Positions 36,236 to 48,160 of a stretch of 62,000 nt of DNA are shown here, piece by piece. Source of the DNA: Gnetum montanum. Taxonomy: Eukaryota; Streptophyta; Gnetopsida; Gnetales; Gnetaceae. Each line of letters starts with the position of its first letter. Position 1 is the first letter of the stretch. Under the pieces are notes generated by a model, which ran no database searches, was not told the origin of the DNA, and worked only from the letters and a program-made list of their open reading frames with translations. Made by a program: the position numbers and the translations under genes. Location of the stretch: assembly GCA_015680685.1 (NCBI GenBank), contig MNCI01003377.1:547604-609603 (forward strand), written 5' to 3'.

Positions 36236-36252
36236 CCAAGGCTCCAATACCA
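36236..36252 (-). promoter_or_regulatory. Primer-binding site of the copia element (tRNA-iMet type)
   Basis: Minus strand TGGTATTGGAGC, two bases after the LTR end; ten of twelve bases match TGGTATCAGAGC. Confidence 0.6.
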
Positions 36253-36254
36253 CT

Positions 36255-37150
36255 TGAGGACTGAGAACTTAGAAGAGGGGGGAGGGGGGTTGAATAATTT
36301 CCACCAATTTAAAACTTAAAATTGCATACAAATGTACATGGTTTCCCAAATTGGGTACATCTAGACTTGGACAGTTGAATCCTTCCACATCTTTACACCA
36401 AAACCTTTGCAAAGCTTGAGCTCCATAAGGGGTGTTTTCACATAGAAACACACCCAATCCCTCAAGGTCCCAACAAGCTCGAAAGATGTCTTCTTGCAAG
36501 AAGCACATCAATCTTGTAGGGTGTAAAAAGGAAGAGAAGAAAGATCAAGGAGAGAATATAATTACAATTATAGATTCCTTTCTTTGAGGCTATCAATAAT
36601 TAAAAAATACAACAAAAGATAAAGAGATAAAGTACAAAACAATTTTTAAGATGTATAATATGATGGTCAAATCACATGAATAATTCTTTCATTTTCCACC
36701 AAGATATTGTCTTCTTTTATAGCCTCTATCATTTTTAAATGACAATTGGAGTTTGTATAATAGCTAAAAATGGCTAGTTGGGATGTCTTACATGAGCTTA
36801 AAACATCTAACTTTTTATTGCTTGTAGGTGGGACGTCTCACTTAAATTTGGGACATTTCGCATGGAACATTTCAACTACGATTGAGACATTTGTTATTTT
36901 TTGGGATATCTTGCCTGAGTCTAAGCTTTTGCCATTAGGATGTTTGCTATTCATTTGGGACATCTTGGTACATATTGGAGCACTTCCTTTGGACTTATAG
37001 ACATCTTCATCCTTGTAATTCCTTCCAAGTATTTGTATACAAAGTTTGAGGCTTTGTCTCATCATGTCTTCCTTAGTCTTGCAATAAATCATAAGCACAT
37101 TTTCCAATTCTTTCCATTTTCTAAGGTTTTGAAATACTAAAAGATTAACA
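36255..37150 (-). mobile_element. 5' LTR of the copia element (about 896 bp)
   Basis: Minus strand TGTTAATC...CCTCA, ending next to the primer site. The first 110 bp match the 3' LTR stub. A pyrimidine-rich run (purine-rich on +) lies at 36275-36290. Confidence 0.7.
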
Positions 37151-39133
37151 GGAGTAATGGACATAAGTTATGGCCTATCCATGCTTTGATCATGATAGTA
37201 TTTCTAAGAATTTTTAAATCATTTTATAGTAGTGACTCATCCTTGATGCATACATAGTGTACCTGATGCTAGGTATAATTTGCATCTAAGAAATAGTAGG
37301 GTCATGATAGATATGATCTTAGATTTGGCAACTATTCCCTTCATAAGATGAGTGGTAGTGGGGTAGTAGCTAGCTCATGACACTTGATGTAAGGTTATCA
37401 TAATTCATACTAGGGTCATGCATGATTTACAATAGAAAATGTGAAATGAGTTTGAGCCATATTTGAGTCATGTCAAGATTAAAATATAAAAACAACCTTA
37501 GTTAAATATGTTAAATAAACTCAATGTATGTTCAGGGCCTTAAGCTAGGCTAATATTATAGTGGAACATGAAACATGTTACTATGATATGCAAAGTTATT
37601 TGTTATGCTTATGATCTAGTCATGTTGTGATGTTCAATGCAATTATGATACATGAGCTAATCATGTATGTGATATTATGATTCTATATGTGATTGGTATG
37701 GGCTTGACTATGAGTTATATAGTGGAGGATACTTCAAGCATAAGATGGTTATGGTCATAAGCTAAGATGGATGAATTATGTCTTGTGATATCATTAACAA
37801 GCTATGAATATGACATGCCATGATATTAGTGATATGGAAAAGTTGTGATTCTTTATTGATGGAGCTAACATAAGGGTATGAATCACTTAATGAAGAGGCA
37901 TCCTAAAGGAGTTGGAATGATCCCCATCATGATGCATTAGCGAGGCTCTTATCTTAGGTCGCATCCTTAGAGTAGAAGAGTATAAGTTAAGCCTATGATA
38001 AGTATGAGATCTTGGAACATTAGTACATGCATGGATCTACCCTCAAAAATATTAGTGTCTTGGATTTGTAGATGAGATAATAGGAACTAGCACTGGTAGT
38101 AGACTAAGTAATGAAAGACTAATAAAATATCTATAAGCTCAGTTAATGAATTGAGTACTCATGTCAATGATATCATGCTCACATAAAATGCAAATGTATC
38201 AATTACCATAAAGCCTATGTGATTATGCTTATGTATTATAAGATAGTGATCCCTTGGAGATACTAGTTTTTGATGTAATATGTATGTGTATGGTATTGGT
38301 TGTTATAGTAGAGCCTCATTTATGTTATGGACATGACTATGATTTATGTTGATTGGATCTGACTTGCTATTATGATGAGCTATGAAGAATGCTTTGGATA
38401 GTCATGATGATGAATAGTATGATATATAATTAATATTAGAGTTTGATATTGCAAATGATGACCTAGATATTAATGTGATTGTGTTATATTATTATGATTA
38501 TATGATGTGATGTGCTTGACATATTTCATAAGTTGTACTAACCCTGTTATAGATTATTTAGCATTCTCACACTTCTTCTTCAACATAGCATCAAGCTTCT
38601 CATCCATAAGAGATGTGTAAAATCTAGCCACACACTTAATCTTGTATTAACCTATTTTATGTGGAGGTGATGATTTTTTAAGCTCAAGAGCTAGCAAGCC
38701 TAAGAAAAATGATGGAAGATTTAGATCCATGCTCTTATCTTTACTATTACATGTATTTATCAAAGAGATGAACTTGTTTATTGATGAATTTAGCTTATAT
38801 AGTCCTTAAGCTATGATATTTTGTAGAATGTGCATGATATATATATGATGATAGCACATGTGTGCTAGGCATATTGACTAATCCTATATGATGTTTATGT
38901 TTGAAGGATAGTATAGTGATGTATTATTTTAATGATGTAGATATATAGGAGTGCCTCTTTAGTGTGCTATTCATGTTCTAATTAGTTTAGGCATGAGCTT
39001 TTATAATGTAATTTATGGCTTTCTACTATGTTTATTTGATCTACTTATGATTGATGTGCTATGACTCCAACAATATGTTATATTATAGTTTCCAGTTGAG
39101 CTTACTTTGGGTTAGATATGTGAGGTGTTATAG
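37151..39133 (+). other. AT-rich block, probably LTR/leader of the old chromovirus-like element
   Basis: No coding potential. Rich in ATGAT/TATGAT words. Ends in 'gaggtgttatagagtggtagg' (about 39120-39143), reminiscent of a chromovirus LTR end followed by a degenerate TGGTA primer-binding site. LTR start not located. Confidence 0.35.
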
Positions 39134-39470
39134 AGTGGTAGGTTACTTCAATTGATATAGGATGTTATGGTAGTTACCTCTATGATTGCAAGTATTAGTG
39201 ATGCTAGGTTATTGAGGGTTAAGTGGCATAGGTCACTACATTGATAAGACTCAGGTACCTCTAGGTACACAAGCAAAGATTCTAATGGTTAGTCAAGCAT
39301 AACTAGTGAGTATAGGGATTGATGATTCTCAAATAGACCATACTAGATAGATGATGTAGTTACTTCAGTAGTTTATGGCTAGGAAAGATGTCACCCCATC
39401 TTTTCCTACAAGTTAAAAATAACAATAACAATGGGGTGACAATAATAATGGCTTTATTTATGATGATAGG
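39134..39470 (+). pseudogene. 5' leader and start of gag of the old chromovirus-like element
   Basis: A degraded frame precedes the insertion point of element 2 and resumes at 52255. The short duplicated target ATAGG (39466-39470) belongs to this older element. Confidence 0.45.
39466..39470. repeat. Target-site duplication ATAGG, left copy (element 2)
   Basis: Repeated exactly at 52255-52259. It brackets LTR ends TGATGAGC and CTTCATCA. Confidence 0.85.
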
Positions 39471-40401
39471 TGATGAGCGGCTAGGTACCCCTATCCCCAA
39501 CCATGCGAATCACGAGCGTTCACACGTGACTCGGTCGAATTCCGTAGACTCTAAGCACTTAACATACACTAGACCTTTAACCAGCAAAACCCTTTGTTAG
39601 AATGGTCATTGTCCTCTCAACCTCACTTGTGTTGTTCTAATTGCGATGGTTAAGTGAGATTGAGGCAACTAATTTTTATGGCTTTTTACTTTATCTTTTG
39701 GTGTCTAATTAAGGTATGGGAAGTAAGGAATGAAATATTATTTAATCTATAATTATCCTAATCTGTATCTTAACTATTCTTAGCATAAGTATACGATCCC
39801 ATCTTCTGGGCATGTCCTGAGCATCCCCTAACCACTACTGGGTTACCAGATGTTAAGTGTCATTGGGTTACCAAGTGTTGGGTTTACGTTTGAGATGGTC
39901 GTACTTATGGTTTGTATGAACTATGAATGAGCAATAGCGATTAGACTAATAATAAGAGAAACTTAAGTAATTATCAAAGCATAGAAATATTAAGCTATTA
40001 AATGTATTAAATGACTAAGTCCAAATGCTGCAAGGAATGCTTGAAAGCTCGTCTTTATTGCTGTTCACGCCAATGGGCTCAGATACATCAGTGCTCAAAT
40101 AAAGAGCTGGACACCTTCTTTACACCTATTGCGGGCACTTGGAAAATATTCTAACTCTTGCGGAAAAAAACTACAAGAGCTTTGCTACAAATGATAAAAT
40201 GGTACCTAAGAGAGGCGGAAGCCCTCTTATTTATAGGTCAGAATAGGTTTCGTGTAAATGGGGCCATGTCGACGCGTGGAAGGATGCGTCGATGAGCCTG
40301 CATTGACGGGGCTACGTATACGGGGCCACCTCAACGCTGCTGTATATACGGGGTCCTGTATATGCGGCCTAGTAAACACATGACCAAATGACACTTCATC
40401 A
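39471..40401 (-). mobile_element. 3' LTR of element 2 (931 bp)
   Basis: TGATGAGCGGCTAGGTACCCC...ACACTTCATCA. TATA box (CTATAAATAAG on minus) at about 40226-40236. U3 palindromes include CGTATACG (40315-40322) and TGTCGACG (about 40267-40274), i.e. two module types in one LTR. Confidence 0.9.
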
Positions 40402-40417
40402 TACCTCCACAATTGAG
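40402..40417 (-). promoter_or_regulatory. Polypurine tract of element 2 (degenerate)
   Basis: Minus strand CTCAATTGTGGAGGTA; in element 1 the same site is CTCAGTCATGGGGGTA. Confidence 0.55.
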
Positions 40418-40719
40418 TAAAAACTCGTCCTCGAGTTCCTCTTACAATTTGGAAGGTATGGACTTTTATTTACAACACACATGACTTGAGACACACACAT
40501 GAGACAACATCAATTTTACCAAGTGCTCGAGTGTACAGAGAAGGAAAAATTACAAAAATGACGATGTTCAAAGATAAAATTGAACACCCTGCTAGTCCTG
40601 GAGTCTTTGCTGTGTAGAAGGATGCAAAAATTACCGGAGAAGATCACACCGTCCTTGGTGGCGATGGTTCCAACAGACCTTCACCAGCCTTTGGCCCATG
40701 TGGTGGTGGTGGTACGAAT

Positions 40720-43448
40720 GATGGCTGTCTCGCAGCAGCTGCCACTTCTGGAGGCAGCTAAAAAGCCTCCAAGAGGACCCTCATTTTTTCCTCTTTGCTT
40801 CTGGGATTGTTCACTATCCAAGCAGCTTCACCGATGTGTGCTGGAACTGGAACCTCCCAAGGGCATGGCAGCACTAGGAAGAGTTCTTTCAAGTTGATGA
40901 ACCAGGCTACGAACTATTTTTTTTGATGTCGAATGCTTGGATTGATGTCTATAGTTGCTGGTGGTCATTCATTCGATAGGCCAAGTTCTCTGCGACCGCA
41001 CGTTGTCCTTCAAAACTTGTGCGGAGAACCTTGAGTTCTGCGTTTGCTATTTCCAATTTCTGCTTTGTTGCTTTGTGTGTTTGGAACTCGCCCTCGTATA
41101 AAGAAAACAAGGCGGCCACTTGCTTCTCCAATTCGGACAACGTCTCCCAGTTGTGAGCATGGCCAGGTTTGCATAGCAAAGGTTGGTGAGCTCCATATAC
41201 TCTATCATTTCTTCAATCTGCAGCTCTTTGAGGTGGATTTTAGCTTGATTGTAGGCATTCAACCCATCAAAGATAGGTTGCCATACCTCACCTCCTTCTT
41301 GGAGCTACTCGAGTGCTTAGTTTAGCTTGGCCCTTACGACTTGTATTTGCTTCTCATTTACTTCCTTTTGTAGTCCCACTTGGTCCCTATAATGATTCTT
41401 GATTTTTCCAAATTTTAGGGCCTCATTCTTCTAAGTAGTGACTTCGATGGCAGATTTTTGTCACAAGGCTCGAACCTCCTCCATGGATAGATTTCGATTC
41501 TTAGCGGCTAGCCTTCTCACATCAGCACTCACCCTGGCTAGCTCTTCTTACTATTGGTGAATAAAATTTTTCATGTGCTCATTTTTAGCACCAACATTAC
41601 GTAGGCGATGGACTTTCGCGGTCAACCTGACGTTTTCATGGTGAACCTTTGCCAAGTCCTTATCTAAATGATATGTCTGTGCATCTACCAAGGCCTTACC
41701 AAAGATCACCGATTCTTGCTCATCCTCAACTATTTGAGTTTAACCTGAAGCTGTTGAAAAGCTTTATCTCTGGTAAGCTCATGGTTGAGGAGAGCTGGAT
41801 TGGCAAGTTGGGCTCTTAACTAGGCGACTTCCGTTGGCAACCATTGACAAGTGGCTTGAGCAACTTCAAGTTGTCCTTCCAAAATGAGGCTCTTACCCCT
41901 TGCTGAAAGTAGCTTTGACTGGGTTCCAGTTATGTTATCTGGAAGGTCAAAGACATCCGGAAGCAGTTGCCCGATTCCCACCAGTCAATCCAACAGTTCT
42001 TCATGTTGTGCTGCATCAATCCTGCTACATGAAGTTCCGATGGATGCCTGTACATCTTGAAGCCCATGTACATCTCGTACAGGTGCCGCCGATGTGTTGA
42101 GAGCCATAGTAATATCTCCTATTCTTGATGTTGCATCACCAAGACTATTGCCCTCTCGTCATCTTCCAAGCATACTGAGAAGGTAGCAACATTCCCTGAA
42201 ATTTCAAGGAATAGTTGTTGAGTTGATATCATTACCTCTCAGATGCTAGGATCTGTTCTTGCTAGCACTTGTGTTCGGGCAGCGGAGAATATTGACCCTA
42301 CTCTTTCTAGCAAGCTGACTGATTGAGCCACTTGCTTCAGGTGGCTCATTGCAGGGCGATAGACCGAAGGGTCTTCTCCTCCACCAGTCCTACCAGATTG
42401 CTCTTGCTAGCTCAAGAGCGATGGATCACGCGGATGTGTTTTGCAATAGTTTGCAAACCTAACCTTGTTGTTTGTGTAGGTGGTGGAGGTGGTTGCTACT
42501 CTTCCTTCGTCTGTGTAGTGGTAGGAGTCCTATCTTTCATCATTTCATGCCATGAGGCAATCAGGGCATGCTGGAGTGTATCATTGTCCTAGCGTGCTAT
42601 CCCTACCCATTTGCATAATTTTCTAATTAGTTAGGGGAAGGGGAGAGCTCACCTTCCACGTTTTCTTTCAGCGAACCTCTTTTCAATTTCCAAGAATATC
42701 AACTATGGAAGACTCATTGGAAAGTTTCCACTCAAGGCGACACAAGCACGAGCAGAGAAGGCCGTGATTTTGCTGGGTCTTACTGTTGGGTTTAGATGGT
42801 AAGATGCGATCTTTGGATATACCCTCTCCATAGTGGCTAGGGTGTCGAATTCCTTACGATCTACCCCATAGCACTGTCGGATCCACTCCCCTTTTACCTC
42901 AGGGTTTGCTTGTTTCGGGATCTCTGCCACATCTGCTTTGGTCTTTTGCAACCCCAAATCTTACGCTATTGCCTCTGCAGAGTAAGAGACATAAATTTCC
43001 TTAATCCTTACTCTAGATCCCGGTTGTCGATTTGTCCAGAATAGATAGGTTTCTCCTAGGTACCATTCACCACTGGTTGTGATGATCCGCCACATAGGAG
43101 AATTTTGCAATTGAAGTCTCACATCTTTTGGTGCATTTTCAAGAAATGGTCCAAAGTTTAGCTCTTGTAGGACCATCCGTTGCACTTCTCGTGGCTTGAT
43201 AGCAGCAAGACAGGCTTGGGTTAGGGTGGCCTCAAGCTGTGGTGCTATCCTTGGTTAGGAATCTCCTCTTTGGGAATCTGATGGACAGATCCCACATTAG
43301 GTCCTTTGCGGAGGGGGCCAGTTGCATGAGAGCCCTCTGCTTGCTCTAGTTGTTGCATGCCTCGTCCCCTACCTATTTGTGGATGCTTGTCCCTTGGTTG
43401 TGATGGTCCTTTGCCCCTTGGATGCCTCGGTTTGGGTGCCATTTGCAA
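40720..43448 (-). pseudogene. Extra post-pol ORF of element 2 (about 900 residues before decay)
   Basis: Begins at ATG 43448 with a basic Pro/Gly/Arg-rich leader (MQMAPKPRHPRGKG). A globular-looking domain follows (43185-42703): LQELNFGPFLEN, WRIITTSGEWYLGETYLFWT, RVRIKEIYVSYSAEAIA, one stop, then EWIRQCYGVDRKEFDTLATM and YHLNPTVRPSKITAFSARA. A broken Ser/Gln-rich region comes next, then a long coiled coil (about 42000-40950) containing LTNLCYANLAMLT. The C-terminal block (about 40905-40750) reads AWFINLKELFLVLPCPWEVP, AAWIVNNPR, KEEKMRVLLEAF. The C-terminal block and leader recur in elements 1 and the + copy. I recognise no known domain; it is not an obvious envelope because no TM or signal segment was seen. 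Several frameshifts and stops. Confidence 0.65.
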
Positions 43449-43690
43449 TCAAACATAACCACCCATTAGACTATGCATAAGTAGCTCAAAATGGTCCTTA
43501 TACACCTTCTCAGTTTGACTAAGTTATGTTGTTGGCATGGGTATTAAATCCCCCAGAGTGTTAATTCATGGGTTAGAGCCAAAAACAACAAAGGATGAGT
43601 TGGAGTTTAAATGGTTATTTTCATTTTTTTCCCCTTTGAGGTGTAAAGTCTTAATTAACTAATTAATTAATTAATTAATTTCACATAGGC
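43449..43690 (-). other. Leader between the internal U3-like block and the extra ORF
   Basis: Non-coding. Includes a (TTAA)n run at about 43651-43682. Confidence 0.5.
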
Positions 43691-43710
43691 TTCACCCCCC
43701 CACGACTGAG
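43691..43710 (-). promoter_or_regulatory. Internal polypurine-tract-like site in element 2
   Basis: Minus strand CTCAGTCGTGGGGGGGTGAA, closely resembling the terminal tract of element 1 (CTCAGTCATGGGGGTA). A second internal copy is at 45516-45527. Confidence 0.4.
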
Positions 43711-43854
43711 AGCATACCTCTAGGTGCTTAATTGGGCAAGGATTAGTTGATGTGGACATGCAATAGAATGTAGGTGCTTTGGAAGAAGTTACGCAGAAAA
43801 AATGACAAAATATCCCCCCAATTTGTTTGCAAAATAATGAAAATCTAAAGCGCA

Positions 43855-43970
43855 GTGGGCATATATATAGGGGTTGGGAGCTGCGTTGATGGGGTCACGT
43901 ATACATGGCTGGATATATGTAGGGGGCTGCGTATACGAGGCCCCGTATATGCAGGGGGTCACACCCGTTG
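43855..43970 (-). promoter_or_regulatory. Internal U3-like promoter block upstream of the extra ORF
   Basis: On the minus strand, palindrome modules (43970-43881: near-perfect inverted repeat GCGTATACG/CGTATATGC around 43929-43952, CGTATACA 43898-43905, and TGCGTTGATGGGG) precede a TATA-like CCCCTATATATATGCCC (about 43857-43873). This is the same order and spacing as in the LTR U3. The extra ORF starts about 410 bp downstream. Inferred to drive a separate transcript. Confidence 0.5.
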
Positions 43971-45490
43971 ACTAGCCCATAAAAAGCCTGAAAAGATGAA
44001 TTTAAAATGCCAAATTGGGGCGGTTGAAGAGTGTGAGAGACTGGGAATGCAGTTGAGGATAAAAGGAAGGGAAATCAAGCTAGAAAAAGAGTCACAGGTA
44101 GGAGAACGTTGTAAGAAAGGACTCCGCGGGAAAGAAATCGAGCAATGGGTAACATGGAAATAAGCCACCAACAAAACAAAAGGATGGGAAACTAACAAAC
44201 GGTACCAAGAATATGCAAGTAGGTCCTCCCCATAGCAGGCAGTAGCCTTCATATCCCTTGCATATCCCCAACACTGGGGTCCATGGGCCCCGGGGCTAAG
44301 GAATGGTGATCGTAAGTTAATACACCCATCCATGAGAACTTGTCGCAGCATGAGAAGTTTAAAGGAATCACGACAGATGATCAAAACATATGACCAGCAG
44401 TGAGGTGAGTCAGGGAGAGAAATGGATGGAGAGAGAGGAGTGAGAGTGGAATGCCAATTATCGGTCACATGAAATCCCATGTGAAGTTGTGGTTAAGTGA
44501 CCTGATAGGACCTTGCCTAAGTTCAAACCCAAAACCATCCACATCCAGTGACATCGTAGCAACAGGCAAAGGCTCGTTCACCTCCCAAGTGGACAGGAAT
44601 GCACCCATAGAGAACCACCACTCCAATAAACGCGAGAGGAAGGAAGTGAAATAGGACCAAGTTAGAGGGGATGAAGGAAGTCCCATAACTAGTGCTGGTG
44701 GCCCGTGAGAGGTGGTCTAAGGGTTGTTCTTTGAATTCCCACCTAGTTAAGATTTTATTCTTGTGTTTTGTTTTATTTTGTGGGAACCATGCCGTGCAAA
44801 GACCCATGCTTGTGTGCATGCATTCAACCAAGGGGTGTGCTTTGAATCCTCATGTTTGTTTTTTTTTTTTGAGTTTTTGATGAGGACCATACTATGCAAG
44901 GTCAAACTGCCAAGGAGCTTCCTTGCAAAGAAGGACTTGGAGTGGAAAGAAATCCATAAGGGCACTTCCACTGCCAAAGGGGTAGAAGAGGCCGATGGAT
45001 GTTACATTCCCCTTGAAGTCACACCCGATTCAAACCATTGGGTCATCCCTGAGTCCAGGAACTACACAAGTCACACATTAATTATAATGTTTTTAAGTGA
45101 AACGGGGTTGCATGTTTCCAAGAGTTGGAAAACCATGGAGTGGATGAATGGGTGGATGACGTGGACTCACTACCGATATTATGAGGTGAAAGTAGATGCA
45201 AAAACCAAGAACACCCATGTGAGGACAAGAGCGAGGTAAAAGAAGTAGCTATTTTCAGTGACCCATCGCAACGAAGACCATTCACACCAAACCTGATGAC
45301 AATGAGACGACTTATTAGCGATTAATTAGAAATGAAACACAAACATACTTACGAATAAACAACAACAAAGAAATGGAAAAAATAATTAAAGAAACAAAAA
45401 AATTAACAAGAATTGGCAAATGTATGAAAGATGTTGAAAAACAAAAAAGTGTAAAACAAAAAATTCCAAAAAGGGTGAGTAGCGTAGTGG
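43971..45490 (-). other. Spacer of element 2 between integrase and the internal promoter
   Basis: Collinear with 11470-12900 of element 1. Contains an imperfect about 95-bp duplication (about 44712-44800 and 44834-44900, each with 'ctttgaat', a T-rich run and 'ggaccata'-like or 'ggaaccat'-like words) and an A-rich tract 45340-45470. A 173-codon frame at 44480-43959 has no recognisable features and is not seen in element 1. Confidence 0.5.
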
Positions 45491-45496
45491 AATGGA

Positions 45497-46760
45497 TCAG
45501 CATGGAAGATGGTCTCCCCCATGACTGGGTGGGAAGGAGGAGACACGAAAGATGGAGCGAGGTTGTCCCAGTGATGATGAGGTGGTAGCACTGGTTAAGT
45601 GGAGCTCATGGCAAGGTTTTAGTTGTTGCTGGTTGACTAACTGCGTCTGTGTGGGGTCCTCAGGTTTGTGGATGAGTAAGGCCCTAGATGGGAAGGTTTC
45701 GGAGACAATGTAAGGTCCCTCCCACAGTGTTTGAAACTTGGTCGGTTGTGATACATGTGTGGGCTTCCAATACAACAGCTTGTCTCCACATCTAAATGTA
45801 ACCTTCTGAATCTTAAGATCATGAAATTTTTTGTTGTAGGCCTTGTGCATCTCGTTTGAAGACAGGGCCACTAGTCAATTCTCATCTAGCACACTTAGGC
45901 TGATAAGTCGTTTGTGTTGTGCTAGCGGTAGGTCAAGACCTAGGTCACTGGTTGTGGATAGTGTCTGGAGTTCAGCCTGGATTGGAAGTTTTGGTAACTT
46001 TTCGTACACTAACTCATAGGGAGAGTACCCTACAGGAAGTTTCGAAGTGGAGCGATAGGCCTAGAGGGCATCATTGAGTTTGGTGCTCCAATCCCTCCTA
46101 TATTTGTTGATGGTGCGGGTGAGGATCTTGGTGATCTCCCTATTGATGACTTTGGCCTACTCGTTGGCTTGGGGTGATAGGGTGTTGTAAATTTATGGGT
46201 TACCCCCAAGTGTTGCATGAGTTTTCGAAAAGTCACACACGTAAAATGAGTCCCATTTTTTGAGATGAGTGCACATGGCACTCCAAACCTGTTGATGATT
46301 TGCTGTTGGACAAATCATGCGACGGTGTTTGAAGAACAGTCAATAATAGCAACCGCCTCTGCCCACTTTGTATAGTAGTCCACAGCTACGATGATGTACA
46401 CCTTTCCATTGGACAAGGGTGTGATGGACCCCATGAAGTCGATGCCCTAAATGTCAAAGGGCTCCAGTGGTTGGATTCACTGTTGAGGTCCCTCCATCCA
46501 TGCAGTCATCCCACCATCTCTTTGGCATCATTCGCAGGAGCAGGTGAACCATTGTACATCCCTAAAAATTATGGGCCAGTAATATCCTGCAAGCAAGATC
46601 TTAATGGCTGTGTGGCATCCAGCATAGTGGCCCCCACAAGGGTCCTCATGAACATCTTGGAGGACGCGCAGTGTATCGTCATAAGGGATACACCATCGGA
46701 CTAGGCCATCTGTGCACACCTTATAAAGGTGGCCATTGATTTCCATGAAGTGCTTGGCCT
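45497..46760 (-). pseudogene. Integrase of element 2
   Basis: Joins element cDNA to host DNA in the nucleus. 46746-46528: MEINGHLYKVCTDGLVRWCI, the HHCC region with H-E-D-PCGGHYAG and a final CSCE. 46450-46030: core region with YYTKWAEA-like and GTHFTCVTFRKLMQHLGVTH (third part of the DDE core), where the second catalytic segment is eroded. 45871-45600: C-terminal domain with MHKAYNKKFHDLKIQ and KFQTLWEGPYIVSETFP, the 'GPY/F' module of Ty3-gypsy integrases. Stops and frameshifts separate the blocks. Confidence 0.8.
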
Positions 46761-46863
46761 TATGGAGAAACTATTATTTCTACCAATGGTCCCACTCCTT
46801 GGGTAACTCTTGAGTTGTGAGATAGGTGAGGATGTGACTGAACCAAGGTGATGCTTTGGGCAC

Positions 46864-47480
46864 CTACGAATCAACTGTATCTATGTAGAGGAGTTCATCT
46901 GGAAATTGGTTGGAAAGGGGCTCCTCCTCTTCTACATCATCGCATCGTAACTGAGACAAGTGGTCAACAACCACATTCTTAGTTCCCTTCCGGTCTACCA
47001 TGGTGAGGTCAAATTCTTGAAGAATCACCAACCACAGGATGATGCAGGGGCTTACCGTCGGTTTGTTCATCAGGAATCGGATAGCACTGTGGTTAGTATG
47101 CATGAACACCTTGTATCTAAGCACATAGTGTCGGAATTTTTCCAAGGCAAACACCACTGCCATCAACTGCTTGCATAGGGGATATAATATGGACATTTTT
47201 GATCATCACACTATGTAAGCATGGCTCCCAAGGCATAATTGGATGCATTTGTCATAATGTGGAAGGGCATGAACCAATCAGGTGCTCGTAGAACTGGAGT
47301 TTCTATGAGTTTTTGCTTAAGCGCTTGGAATGCAGATTCACATTCCTTGGTCTAGATGAACAGAGCATATTTCTTTGTGAGTTCTACCAACGGCTTGGTG
47401 ATCTTCAAGAAATTTTCAATGAAGCGCCAGTAGTAACCAGTGTGGCCAAGGAATAACCAAACATCTTTTTCAATTTTTGG
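46864..47480 (-). pseudogene. RNase H of element 2
   Basis: 47196-46864 gives LMAVVFALEKFRHYVLRYKV, then THNSAIRFLMNKP-like (printed as TNHSAIRFLM) and EFDLTMVDRKGTKNVVVDHLSQL, the Ty3-gypsy RNase H signature. The segment upstream (47480-47200) covers the RT-RNase H linker. Confidence 0.8.
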
Positions 47481-48160
47481 TTGTCAAGTGATTCCTTGGA
47501 TGATCTTGATCTTTTTAGGATCCATGCTAATCCTCGTCTATGAGATACGATGCCCCAGCACAATGCCCTCTTGGACCATCAAGTGGCTTTTCTACCAATT
47601 GAGCTACAGATTAGTGTCTACACACCTCTTTAGAACTTACTCAAGATGGTCCAAGGCTTGCTCAAATGTGGCCCCATAGGTAGAGAAGTCATCCATGAAG
47701 ACTTCTACCCCATTGCCAATTTGCTGCTGGAAGATGCTGAGGACAAGGCATTGGAAAGTGGTAGGCACATTACATAGACCAAAAGACATCTTCTTGTATG
47801 CGAAAGTCCCCCATGAACTTGTGAAAGTTGTTTTGGCTTGGTCCTCTGATGCAATTTGGATTTGGTTATAGCCACTATAACCATCCAAAAAGCTGTAATA
47901 ATGGTGCCCTGTAATGATATCCAACACCTGGTCCACAAATGGGAGTGGGAAGTGATCCTTGAAGGTAGCCATGTTGAGTAATCAGAAATCTATACAGACC
48001 CTCCATTTGCCATCCTTCTTCGGTACAATAATGAGTGGGCTGACCCATTCGCTATCGGTGATGGAATAGATGAACCCCGCTTTAAGAAATTGCTCGATTT
48101 CATCTTTGACGACTTGCTTCAATTTGGGTTCAACCACCTTTGTGGTTGTCATTGTGGCTT
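47480..48160 (-). pseudogene. Reverse transcriptase of element 2
   Basis: About 48060-47990: a SEWVSPLIIVPKK segment. 47972-47637: MATFKDHFPLPFVDQVLD, YSFLDGYSGYNQIQIA, FAYKKMSFGLCNVPTTFQ and the catalytic FMDDFS (about 47684-47704). FMDDFS is characteristic of Athila/Tat-type elements. A stop separates the N-terminal blocks, so the enzyme is not made intact. Confidence 0.85.

Larger units (their letters stand above)
31855..37150 (-). mobile_element. Decayed Ty1-copia retrotransposon
   Basis: Minus-strand order: 5' LTR 36255-37150, tRNA-iMet-like primer site 36236-36252, gag remnant (about 36100-35730), integrase (about 34760-34430), RT/RNase H (about 33480-32280), polypurine tract 31976-31990, and a 3' LTR stub 31855-31975. 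Domain order IN before RT identifies copia. All frames are broken. Its left end is replaced by LINE sequence. Confidence 0.8.

Noticed and set aside
43959-44480. 173-codon minus-strand frame in element 2
   Set aside because: Ser/Leu/Pro-rich without motifs, and the collinear region of element 1 does not preserve it; treated as spacer.
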